NCBI RefSeq assembly: GCF_008831285.2
Contig: NC_045147.1
Coordinates: 15,230,854 to 15,294,853, forward strand
DNA length: 64,000 nucleotides
Reading direction: 5' to 3'
Origin: Nymphaea colorata
Lineage: Eukaryota > Streptophyta > Magnoliopsida > Nymphaeales > Nymphaeaceae
The notes under the pieces were generated by a model, which made no database searches, was not told where the DNA came from, and saw nothing but the letters and a program-made list of their open reading frames with translations. The translations under genes and the position numbers were made by a program. Of the stretch, positions 23,303 to 35,000 are shown piece after piece; position 1 is the stretch's first letter, and the number at the start of each line of letters is the position of its first letter.

Positions 23303-25779
23303 ATGGCGAGAGCGGGCAGACGGAGCGCGTTGGGAGATATCGGAAACCTTGTTGACGGTCGCTGTTATAGCTCATCAAACCTTAAAGATCCCGACCGGCT
23401 TCCTCCTCAGTACGTACTTTCTTTTCTTGTTGTTTCTGCTTCACTTCTGCAGGTTATTTCTGCCAGTTTTTCCTTTCTGGTGTTACACGAAAATAAAAGA
23501 ATTTTGTTGAACAGAGATCCTACGAAGAGTTTCATCCCTCATGATCGACCAATCACGAGGTGACAAACCCAATTCTTGGTTGGTGTTTTCTGGACTATGT
23601 AAGATTTGAATGATCTGCTCGGTTTTAACAGACTATCGTCCTTTTCTCTGGCTGCAGACAGTATGGTGCTATTCTTGCCAAAACACAGTTAGTTGCACAG
23701 GTTTACTGATTATTCACAATGTTGCGTTACCTTTATCTTCAACATTATGGTCTTTAGTTTCTTTTCTCTGTAACCGAGTTTTGGGAAGCCGGCTTTACAG
23801 AACACTGGCAAAGAGAATGATGGGAATATCCGGTGGAAAGCTAAACAATCGCGAACCTCGTCACCCGAGAAAAAAGAGACACAGAATCGAGCAGCCTACG
23901 TGCAGATTGACGTTTCCATGGATGAAAAAGAAGAGGACGGCTCGGAACAGAGTAATATCATGGACTGTGCAACGCCTTCCATCCCTCCACCCTTGTCGGA
24001 GATCGACGAATTTGTATGCCGTCCTCTTTCCATTCCTTTTTTCTCTTGCCTCTGTGAGCTATTTTACATAAACCTGATAGGAGCGGTTGGGACAGGAATC
24101 ATGCGAAATTGAGATGGAAGAAGCTGAATCGCCAACACCTAGAATCGACGAATCTGACGTTGGAAATCCATTGGCTGTTGTTGATTACATCGAGGATATA
24201 CATAATCATTATAGAGCAACTGAGGTATACTTTGAACAGTTAGGAATCTAATTACGAAGATGAAGACTACATGGACATGTCTAATTGATCTTTCGGTCTT
24301 GTTAGATCATGAGCTGCCTTGCAGCAGACTACATGTCGAAGCAAACAGATATCAATCACAGAATGAGAGCTATATTAGTCGATTGGCTGATCGAGGTTTT
24401 GCAATCTGCCACCTTTTTCTTCTGCTACTTTATCTGCATTCATACGGAAGATACTTTCCATCTTATTGTAATGAAGGTGATAAGCTGCTTTATTTTTAGG
24501 TCCACCACAAATTCGACTTGAGGCATGAGACTCTTTTCCTGGCAGTTAATCTGATTGACAGATATCTCTCTGTTGAAAACGTTATGAGAAAATCACTTCA
24601 ACTGGTTGGCATCACAGGGATGCTACTCGCCTGCAAATATGAGGAGGTTTATGTTCCTGCCCTTGAAGATTTTGTGATCATCTCAGACAGAGCTTATTCT
24701 AGAGAGGATGTCTTGAAGATGGTAAGAGAAATCTATAATGATTTTTAAACATGTATTCTTAAATTCTTTTGAAATAATTGACAGTTACGGCTACTGCAGG
24801 AGAGATCAATTCTGAACACTTTACAGTTTAGTTTATCAGTTCCAACACCTTTTGTCTTCATGAGAAGGTTTCTTAAAGCTGCAGAATCTGAGACTAAGGT
24901 ATCCCACACGGAGGGAGAGAGAGAGAGAGGTGCCTATGTATTCTCGCTCCTGCGTCTGTGTTGCCTGTGTCTTAACATTGATTTTGCTGGTGCAGTTGGA
25001 AATGGTGGCGTTTTATTTAATAGAGTTGTGTTTGGTGGAATATCAGATGCTAAAATTTCCACCATCCATGCTATCTGCTGCTGCAATTTATGCAGGAAAA
25101 TCCCTGCTGAAACACTTTCCACTATGGAACAAGACCCTCACTTTTCATTCCACCTATTCGGAGGAGCAGATTCAGTGAGTCTCTGAACTTAATTGTTTTA
25201 GTTGAAAAGCTTTTTCACATCCATATTTTGAGAATGGTTTCCTGCTTAAAAAAAAAACATTGAAGATTGGGACTAGTTGCCTTTTGTTTTGAATCCTTGA
25301 CACCTTTAAAATATTAACACAGGCAGGCTATTGTGCTCATTTTCAGTCCAATCAAATTTATTTTCAATTCTCAAACTTTGAAGGCTTTCTTGGCGGGAAC
25401 CATCTTTGCCATTAGTTCTTAGATATTTTCTGCCTCCTTCGGGTCTCAAATCCTTAGGTCTGAGTTGTTCTAGACAGTTTTCACTGAGCAACGCAAACTC
25501 AAGCTTTGAGATTTGTGATCTGATATGAAAAGATGGAGTCTGTTAATCTAGAATGGGAGGCCACTACTCCAAGTTGTTGAATCATGACACTTGCATCTTT
25601 CTTCTGATTATCCCTTTTGTCTTGATTTTTTTCACCTTCGCAGGGAATGCGCGAAATTGATAGAGGACATACATAGAAATGCGGGTGTCGGAAAGTTAAC
25701 ATCAGTATACAGGAAATACTCTATTTCTAAGTTCAGATGTGTTGCCAAACTCACCGACTCTTTCCTACACCAGTTGTAG
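23303..25779 (+). CDS. CYCB2: mitotic cyclin, B2 type
   Basis: Regulatory partner of cyclin-dependent kinases at G2/M, nuclear/cytoplasmic. Ten exons: 23303..23409, 23515..23559, 23658..23700, 23801..24013, 24096..24224, 24306..24395, 24500..24721, 24800..24898, 24996..25174 and 25644..25779; they close in frame to 420 residues. A perfect destruction box RSALGDIGN (residues 7-15, RxxLxxIxN) marks it for APC/C degradation. The cyclin N box has [11 protein letters not shown] followed by VHHKFDL; the H-x-KF-x-L pattern is the B-type signature. The rest of the N box includes LIDRYLSV and [12 protein letters not shown]. The C-terminal fold has [10 protein letters not shown]-like [14 protein letters not shown] and ends [10 protein letters not shown]. 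The family assignment to B2 rests on these blocks. Two MSA sites lie upstream. The start is the first ATG of the D-box frame. Confidence 0.95.
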
Positions 25780-26003
25780 CTGACTTCACGAACGCTTGAC
25801 GAAGAAGATGATAAAGTGGAACTGTGGATGACTTTTCATGGTTGCTGGTTTTTACATAAGAGACTAATTCTCGGCCAAACTTACTTTCTCAGCAAGTTTG
25901 CATAGTTTTCTATCTGTTTATTAGGTTTGCTCGACGAGCGACATTGATTTGAAAGGGGAGCTGACCTCTTTCTTTGTTCTTTGTTAAGATTATCGCTGCC
26001 ATA

Positions 26004-26009
26004 AATAAA
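26004..26009 (+). terminator. poly(A) signal of the cyclin gene
   Basis: AATAAA lies 225 bp after the cyclin stop codon. Confidence 0.5.
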
Positions 26010-27119
26010 ATTCGTTTGATCTTCTGTACGTAGCTTTCTCTCCTTTCTTATGCGTGTTTCTTAGTTTCTCCTTTCTTGTGAATGATGGGCATAAGAATGA
26101 TTCAAAGTTTTCAGTTTCATGGCAAATTGGCAATGATTTCCAGACGTCGAATTCTTATAACCCCACTTCAGCACTTCTTTTATGTTGAAGGTTGTTTCCC
26201 GAAATAATGCATTTCACTATATAGGGAAGGGAAATGATACCTGCAAATGAACTTATTAGATTTCATTTCTCTCCAGGTTTCTGAATTAACCAAACATAAA
26301 CAGAGTCCCGGCTCGGTAAGATTTTATAAAACAGGTCCTTAGGAAGATTGACTCCTGAAATCCAAGCAAGATCAAATTTGTACAGTTAAATTATGTGCAT
26401 TTGTACAGTTAAATTATGTGTTTTACCTTTTCCACTTCGCTTACCTAATATTAATGCTCCACAACAACAGTTTCGGCAATGTACACTGTAAAAGTGCCTG
26501 TTAATCCTTACAGATATAAAATTTTGGCCACAAATGGCCCTTTTGCAGGACTCAACTGCAAATTCTATAAAAGAGAATGAGGGTCATTTTGTAGAAGCAG
26601 CTCAATTTAGTTAGATGGCTTTCTTCCTCATCCGAATTCAGGTTTGATTCAAATTGACGTTTGACGTGATTGATGCCGAACGTCCAGGTTGTTTCATTTC
26701 GCAATTTCTTAGAATTTACAGAAATTTTCCCAAAAGAGAAGTCTGTGATATCATCCATAATAGTAAGATCTTCTTGCCAACATTTTTCCTGGTGAAGCGA
26801 ACAATTTTCAGTCCAACTCTGGCACACTGTTTAAGATTTTGCAGTGTCTTGAGTAACGGTATAATCGGCGTTCCTCTTGGCTGACCAATAACGCATTTCG
26901 CCCAGCACATAAAAATTAATTAACAATATTTTAACCTACTTGATGAAAAGCATTTTATCTTGCTAACCCATATCCGCTAATGTCATTTCAGTTCAGGCAC
27001 AGAGAAGCCAACATGGGGCTAAGGTATTCAGCTCAGAGTTTCACGTTGCTGGCAAGCGACAAAGTCCCCCGACCCAAGTGTGATTTCTTCATGTAATATA
27101 CAAGCATGTCTTCTTGTCT
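26010..27119. other. intergenic, nothing recognised
   Basis: Contains a 22-bp direct duplication (TTTGTACAGTTAAATTATGTG) near 26376-26420. No conserved frame. Confidence 0.5.
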
Positions 27120-27910
27120 CTGCGTTCTTATTTTATATCGCTCTCCCCACCTGTCAATAGTATTCTCAAGAGATTTTTGTGGTGTGGAACAAACCTGAAA
27201 TAAAAAAAAACATCTTGTGGCTTGCGAATATGTTACTTAGCCTTTTGCTCATGGAGGTTTAGGAATCCCAGATATCGGTAAAGAGAAATATTTCTCTTAT
27301 TTTAAAGTGGTGGGCCTTCATTCAAGACTCCAACTCAATTTGTGCGATGGCCTTGCGACACAAATACAATTTGCATAGTCTCTCTTCTCTCCCAAATAGA
27401 TGAAGAGTATCTCATTTGATGAAATCTTGGATATCTACATTCATTAAGTACAATTCAAAGATGGATTTCATAGAGCATTTTTCTTCATAGGCAAGAGATG
27501 GCGAAGGGCATTTCTCTATATATCATGCATATAGCTTGCTTCTACCTCCTGGGGTCAACTAGTTTCCTCATAATCTTCTTTGGACTGGAGGTCCTACTCG
27601 ACAATCCAAAACTCTTGCATGGCTCATTTTGTTGGACCGCGTTCAGACTCAAAATAACCTCAAAAGGTTTGGTTTTCACCTTGCAAGTTTATGCCCTTTA
27701 TGTTGTTGTGCCGAGGAAACTACCACTCACCTGGTATCGTTTTGTCGAGTGTTTCAAGATCTTTATGTGCTTATATGGTCTATGTCTCCCATCGAAGTCA
27801 CAAACATATCTATAATTCGAGACCTGATCCATGAACCAGTTAGAGTGAAACAAAAAGAAATGGGGCACCATTTGAAGAATTTGATTATTTACGTTTTGGT
27901 GGGTCATTAG
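27120..27910 (+). pseudogene. decayed LINE retrotransposon, C-terminal RT and zinc-finger part
   Basis: Relic of the 3' part of a plant LINE ORF2, broken by several frameshifts and stops. In order it shows NSILKRFLWCGTNLK (after the RT thumb), GGLGIPDIGKEKYFSYFKVV, a FIQDSNSICAMALRHKY segment, and the zf-RVT region KTLAWLILLDRVQTQNNLKR followed by SLCPLCCCAEETTTHLVSFC with its paired cysteines and histidine. All are standard blocks of plant non-LTR elements. No endonuclease, no catalytic YxDD, no poly(A) tail and no target duplication were found, so it is 5' truncated and old. Confidence 0.8.
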
Positions 27911-30900
27911 AAACTTCATAAATGATATTATTTATAGGAATGAGGTTGTCTCAGTTGAACGCATGCATGGAATCGTTCATTTTGTATGATATTTTGTTAA
28001 TTTTCTGTAACTTATGGGAAAAAGTCTGGTACCTTAAACCTCGTAGAAGAATTAAGAGCTGATTTGTGAATATCTTTTCCATGTTCAACTTTTTTTTGGA
28101 CTTATGTTAATATTATTTTTCTTTCTTTCTCTCGTACAATATACAAAATAAGAGACGGCATCTCCGCTTAAAAATTCTATCAATGCAAATTATAATATTT
28201 GCGCTGAATAAACAGCAAAAGTATCGAGATGAGAATATCAGTTCTTCCTTCCTGACCGGGTCTGTTGAAATCACCAAACAACGAAGCCTAATGTCTTGGC
28301 CATAAGAAGTTGAATCCAAATGTTTCTAAGCTTCTTCTGCTTCTTCTTCTTCTAGGGTTTTCCTGAACGTATGAAATCCCACTTCCACGTCCAGAATGGA
28401 ACGAGTGGAGTGACAAGGCACTTCACAGTGCGCGTTTCCAGCAACCCATGAGCACTATGGTTGGCTTTTCCTTGCCTTCTGGGCCATGGTGGTCCAGTGA
28501 ACAACGAAGTGTTGAGGGGATTCGTGGTAATGTTTCAGTAGTTGTTCAGGCTTCAGAATATCCCAACAAAAGAACCTTCTCTTTCAATGGGAGGAATTCA
28601 ATTATTGTGGCTTTTGCTAAGATGCAGTATCCGACAATCGACTTAACCGTGAGCCCAATCTGCGATTCCTTCTTGAAGAAACTTACAGCTAAAATTCACC
28701 TTTAAGCTACCATTAGGAGAATCTGAAAGGCAACAATCAAGTTCTAAGCGTCGCATGAGGCCCTGAAGAGAGAAACAGTCTTCCGCCGAAGCTTTCTAAA
28801 GCTTTCGATGAATTTTTGCAACATGTGCTTTCTACCTACCCAATCTACGTACCAATTGCAGAGGCTTCACCGCCAATGGTTCTTCATCAAAAGGGATGAG
28901 GTCACAGGAAATCTCTAATGTCCTTTGTCATCTGCAGGATAACTTGTATTCCCCAGAAAGGGGGCAGTCAACCGGTGAACTGGGAAGGCCGATAGGACAA
29001 AGTTGATCAATGCAACACATCTAACACGAGATAAAACTTGCGTCAACACACTGATTTTTTTCTCAAGCTACAAGAAAATCAAGTTACAACCAAGAAATCT
29101 GAAACTACCCCAAAAGAGGGAATACCCATCCATCAACTACGCTAAATCGCTAAAGCTTTTTGGTGTTTGGGTCGACTTGCAGAAGCCATTTTCCTCTAAT
29201 TCATCTTGCAGCAAGAAAAGGCGTCAATGGCAAAGTTGTCTCCAATGCAGTGTTTGAATGAAGAAAGGAATGCTCCGCCCTCAAGTTCCAGTTTACGCAG
29301 CCTCTTCTGAGGCATTTCATCACCAATCGAAAAGGGCTTGAATGGAGCAGGAATAGTTTGCGAAGGCCTGCCCTACCACCAAACAGTTCTCTTGCTTCCT
29401 CGTCGATCGTCACCGGCAAAGAAGCCAGGGTGATGACCTCCATGATTAGGGAAGCTTAATTCACTCGAAAATCCAAACTATTACAGTGCCCAAGAATCAA
29501 CGATCAATCTTGCCATTGCCATTTGTGGGAAGGAGGATACTACTCTCTCGGATGCACTGGCTTCTTGGGAAATGCCCTTTTGATTTTGAGCACTAAATTT
29601 GTCCAAAAATGGCTCCCTTCATCTACTGTAGTGGTGGAAATGAGTTTTGGAGATAGATTGGTCAAACTCCGCACAATGAGTGAAGAGTTTAGATTTCAAA
29701 ATCAACTCAATGTCTGTCGTTGATGATCTCCACCACTAACAAGTAACAAGTGATGGCATGGTTACCAGTTTCACCTGCCGTAAACCGGTGGATCGACGGT
29801 CACAAAATTGTGGAGTACCAGTGAACCAGGCTCAGATGATGGACCCATTGGCGACCTTCAGGGTACCAGGCTCCGGTATGATGCTTGAAGGGAAGCCTCG
29901 GTCTAAACCAACGCATCTTAGGGCTCAGTCCCTCAATTCTTTAACATCACAAACTGAACTTGGCACAATTTCGGTCTTCAAATTCTAACTGGATTTACTG
30001 TCATGAGTTTATATAAATTGAATAACAATCCGGTGCTTACTACACTTTAATGATTAACCAGAGTTTCTTTCAACAAACACTGTTTTCTGCCTTCCAAGCA
30101 GAATCTAAAAGGTTTCACAAAAGGTCACAACCCCAAATATCGTGTTCCACCTGAACCTTCTTTCGGAAAGGGGTTCACTTTTCGGATCAACTTTTAGCCA
30201 AAAAGTTGCATCTTTTCAAAGTAGAATCCCTTTTAGAAACCGAACAGTTATTATTTGATTTCGTGTAAAAGCAATACGCTTTCTCATCATCGCCCGAAGG
30301 CTGCCCTTCAATGGAGCTTCATTTGATAACCGTTGTGCCGTGCTGCCACTTTTCTTCTTCTTCTTCTTTTTTTTCTTTTTTTCAACTTCTTTGGCACTTT
30401 CAGACGGAGAAACTTCATCTCTCATTCCAGTGGCAGAGCCATTTTATGCAAATAGCAGATGAATCCATTTAAATATAAGACTGTTCTTGATCCTCCCACA
30501 AAAAGGCGATGAATCCATTTTATGCAAAACAAAAATAAATAACCCTGGATTTGAAAAGAAGAATATGTGAAATAGATCTACCGATCAAAGCGTCCGATGG
30601 AATGTCGCTTGTAATGGTAATAGTTCAAAAGGATTCCGTGCAAATATCTAAACTAATTCAAGTGAAGATTTAAAGAATTAGAGCTTTGAGATCTAGTCGA
30701 AGTTGAGTTTGAGAGAAGGCAAAAGAGGACAAAGAGGGAAAAGCTAAGTGAGAGAGGCCCGAGAACACCAACTCAGAAGACAGGATCAAAAAGGTCAAAA
30801 GACATGAGAGAGAGAGAGATTTGAAATTTAAGAAAAAGCCAAAGAGACAAAATTCCATTTTCCTTTATTGGAACGGTTCGCATGGAAAAGTCCCAGTGAA

Positions 30901-32085
30901 CAAAGGAAAAGGAAGAATTCATCAGAATTTTCTCTGGACCTTTGTTTTCTTTTAACGGTCCTTGTACATGGCGCAGTCCAATAATGGCGCTCTAATAACT
31001 AAATATGCTAAATACTTTAAATGTTTCAATGGCTCGCACATGGTAGACCACACCTCATCCAACGCTACCACAGATGAGAAATCTGCTCATCACTGCACAT
31101 CTTTGTAAAACTTTTCCCCCTGCCTACAAGTGGCCACACTACCATCATAAAGCTCGACCGAATTTAAATTTTAACAGTTCCTTTTCGAACGTTTTTGCAG
31201 ACAAATTCAGGGAAATTGTCAAAATTTTGGATTTTTCTTGGTGTTCACGCAGAAATTACTGCATGTGAATTCTGTGATCATGTACGTTGTAGTAAATAAT
31301 TTCCTTCCTATACGCGTGAGGCTTGCAATTTAATAATCTCCCCCGTCCTCGGCAACCAAAGACAGTAACGGCGTCACCACCATTCACTGCAACTGAAGAC
31401 GACTGATTCTCAGAAGAAGACCAGCAGAGACCACACATGGAAGGAGAGAAATGAAGATCCGGTGCCTACCCAAGAATACAAGAGAAACTCTTAATGTTCC
31501 CGCATTATTAGTAACTTCTATGGACTAAAAATTTCATCGGCCATGTCCGGGAGAAAGACTCTTCACATGCCACAAGAAGGGCCGTCCCGAACAACGAGAA
31601 ATCACGTGGCCGACATGCATTAGCTGCACTTCCACGTACCACTGCCGGAGACAGTACGCCCTGCATTTAAAAGCTGCCCGGGGCACACATTCTCACGGGG
31701 AAAAGCAATCATTCACGAAAGAAATAAAGGCTCGCTCTCCGCTGTTCCTCACACAGGATCAACGCAATAATTAAAGATATTAAACATCCTCTCCCTCTCT
31801 CTCTGTGGATGCAGAAGCATTCAAGCGGGGACCAAAAACACGTCATCTCTTTAATAATACACATGGGCCTCCATGGACCCATCAGCAAATTACAGTAGAG
31901 ATCATGACCAAAGGGAAGCACATCAAAAAGCTTTAGCCACCTTTTCACCAACCTCCTTGCTTTCTCTATCACTAGATTCTCTTTCATATACATGATTGCA
32001 CTACCCAAAACAAAGCTCCGTTCCCATACTTCTCAGTGAACAGCATCCATGAAATGAAACGAGAATATGTTCTTTGTGAAGTCCG
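27911..32085. other. intergenic, possible retroelement debris
   Basis: 28360-28705 has a long frame (PRPEWNEWSDKALHSARF upstream of the ATG at 28448). 29003-29257 (+) and 29201-29443 (-) also have moderately long frames. I recognise none of them; being next to a LINE relic, they may be other retroelement debris. 30350-30380 is a polypyrimidine tract. The ERECTA 3' UTR should lie just below 32086, but no AATAAA was seen on the minus strand. Confidence 0.35.
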
Positions 32086-35000
32086 TCACGTGCTGTTCTG
32101 TGAGATGACTTCACCAAATTTGAGGAAGAGATGGCCGTCTGAGGTGCTCATGCTCGTCGCACAAGCCAGCATGTCAGCCTTGCTTAGGTTGGTGTACTCG
32201 TCCACGTAGCTCTTGTAGCCCGTGGTGGATGGAGTCGACCACTGCGGTGCTACATGCCCTGTTAGGCTCTGCTGTTGTTGCTGTTGCTCCTTGGTGTATG
32301 TTGCCGCATTGGCGAGGCAGCCCAGCACTCGGGCCACCTCGTGCATGGTAGGCCTGTCCGAGGACTGCTTCTTGGTGCACAGCAGGGCGAGCTGGAAAAC
32401 CTTCTTCACGATGCTCAGGTCGTCGCACGTCGAGGAGATTTCAGAATCGAGCGTTTCCATGACTGTGTTGTTTGCAGCCTTTGAAAGAATCTAACCAAAA
32501 CAAAGCAGTTGTGTCAACTTAAACAAATGAAAATACGATGAATCACAACACATCGAAGTTCGGCAAGCGTTTCGAAGTAATTTTATTTTAGAAACATCAG
32601 AAAAAACAGCAAAAGAGAGCAAAATCAGGTTGCCCCATGCTTCAGCTTCGCAATGTAAAACGCAGACAATTCATTTCATCCCTGTACCATCATATAGCAT
32701 AAGCTAAAATCTCAATTTGAGTGCAAGAATCAAGAGAACGGATAGCCAGAGTAGTTTTAATACCAATTGATGCAGATTGGAGTCGTTGTCCACAGCCTTC
32801 ATGCCAGTGAGAAGCTCAAGCAAAACAATGCCGAAGCTGTAGACGTCTGATTTCTCGGTAAGGCGTGATGTCCGTGCATACTCTGGGTCAATATATCCGA
32901 TCGTGCCCATGACATAAGTAGATGTGTGAGTCTTGGAAATGCAGAGGCTCTTGGCAATGCCAAAATCAGTAAGATGGGCTTCAAAATCCTTGTCCAAGAG
33001 AATATTGGATGACTTCACATCCCTGTGAACTATCCTGGGGTTGCAGTCATGGTGGAGATAAGAAAGTCCTTGAGCAGAACCAAGCGCAATATGTAGCCGG
33101 GTTAGCCAGTCCAACCTCTTCTTTTTCATGGAAGAACCTGAAGAGAATCCAATAACGAACACTAAGCATAATATGCAACAGGGATACAACTAATGCAGAT
33201 TGTAACAGAAATGATGGCATATTGAAAATGATAAATTCCGAAACTGAAAAGACCCCAATTAGGTCAAACAAGAGGTGATGGCGTGGTCTACGGGCAGAAA
33301 TACTCACCATGCAGAAGATCCCAGAGGCTCCCGTTCTCCATGTAATCGTAAAATAGGAGGTGGCCATAGGGTGAGAGAGAATAACCCTGTAGGCTCACAA
33401 GGTTCCTGTGTTTGATGCTGCCCACCGTTTCCAACTCCGTTTCAAATTCCTTCACGCTTTGAGGGTAGTGGGAATACATCCTCTTGATCGCCACCGGCTT
33501 ACAGTTTTTGAGCACGCATTTGTATACTGTGCTAGATGCACCATACCCTATTATATACTTCTCACTCAAATTCTCTGTCATCCTCATGATGTCCTCATAC
33601 ACATGAAGCGCCATATTCATGTGAAGAATGACCAATTTGGGGTTGGTAGAAACTGCAACTAAACATTATCAGACAAAGCATAGTAAGAAGGTAAAGGAAC
33701 TAACAGTGAGGAAGGGTAAAGGACTACAATGTGCAAACTGAACAGGAGATGTTTTTTAGAGTTTGGAGCCTAAATTTTTTTAAGAAGCCATAAAATGTTA
33801 GTTTTAGAGAAACTATTTCTTTATCACATCGACAGACATGAATATCCAAGGGAGGCCCACACGCATCCACACATTGCCAAACCTGCTAGTAAAAAAACAA
33901 GACCGACTACCAACAATCGACCACTCCTTTATTTATGCACCAGAGCACAGTTGGCATTCACTGTCCTCATTGCCCCTATCTTCCGTCCTTGAAAAATCAA
34001 AGTACATTATTCTCATTCTTGCCAAGAGACTAGATTCACAGCTCCATACAACGGTCCCTCACAGAAACAGAGTGAACAAGTAAATAGCTTGTTCAAGAGA
34101 AAACGACATACCTGGTTTGCTTTCAGAGTTCTCGGAAAAAGACTGTGGCTTGTAAGGCCGACAAGCAGCCAGTAAGATCATTAGGAGTATAACAAGTGAA
34201 CCCAGTGCGATCCCCAGAATTGCAGCTTTAGATATTGGAGCTGCAAATTTCATCAAACAAAACATTGTGTATGTAAAAACAGGAGAATCCAATGGGAAGC
34301 AAAAGCGGGAAAAACACAGAATGGGAGCAATATGACTTAGGGATTGATAATTCAGAGACAGCGCAGACTTTTCTTTCACCTCAAGCAAACAAAATTCTCT
34401 CACAACTCATAAGGGTTCGACATCTAACACAGAGAAATATCGACTCCTTGCAAAGTGCAAAATTAGATGCAATTGCTGCAAAGCAATCTGATATTTTTAA
34501 CCTCCATTATTCAGATTATTCCAATGACAAGTTTAACCCATTTTCTAGAAAGAATGAAGCACGAGTACAATTTAGAAAACAGAGAATGTCATCATAGGGA
34601 AACTGGAGTGGCAAATGACACCAGAGGAAACTAGAGTGTATGCACAAACCAGCTCAACCACAATCCTGTCGTTTGCACATGATTTGTCATTCATTGAACA
34701 GCTTTTCTTAAGATGCCCAAGACTGTACAAAGAAAAGAACCCTAGAAGCCAATTCAGAAAAGAATAGAACATTGAAGCAAATAGTTTTAGCCAGGAATTC
34801 ATCAATTATTTCAGCGAAAGGCAACATCACCATCATCATAGACATTAAGGTAACATGATCAAGCAAGATTTCAGCTAAAACTTTAAACACATTTGAAGTT
34901 AGAAAATAAATGAATATGGGGCTGACAAGTAAACAAGGTGCAGAAAATCACAACAGCAGAAACAAAAAACGTCAACAACTCCTGGACATTCATGACCCCC

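Noticed and set aside
34292-34597. Plus-strand 101-codon frame inside ERECTA
   Set aside because: It lies in the intron between exons 24 and 25 on the opposite strand and is unconserved.
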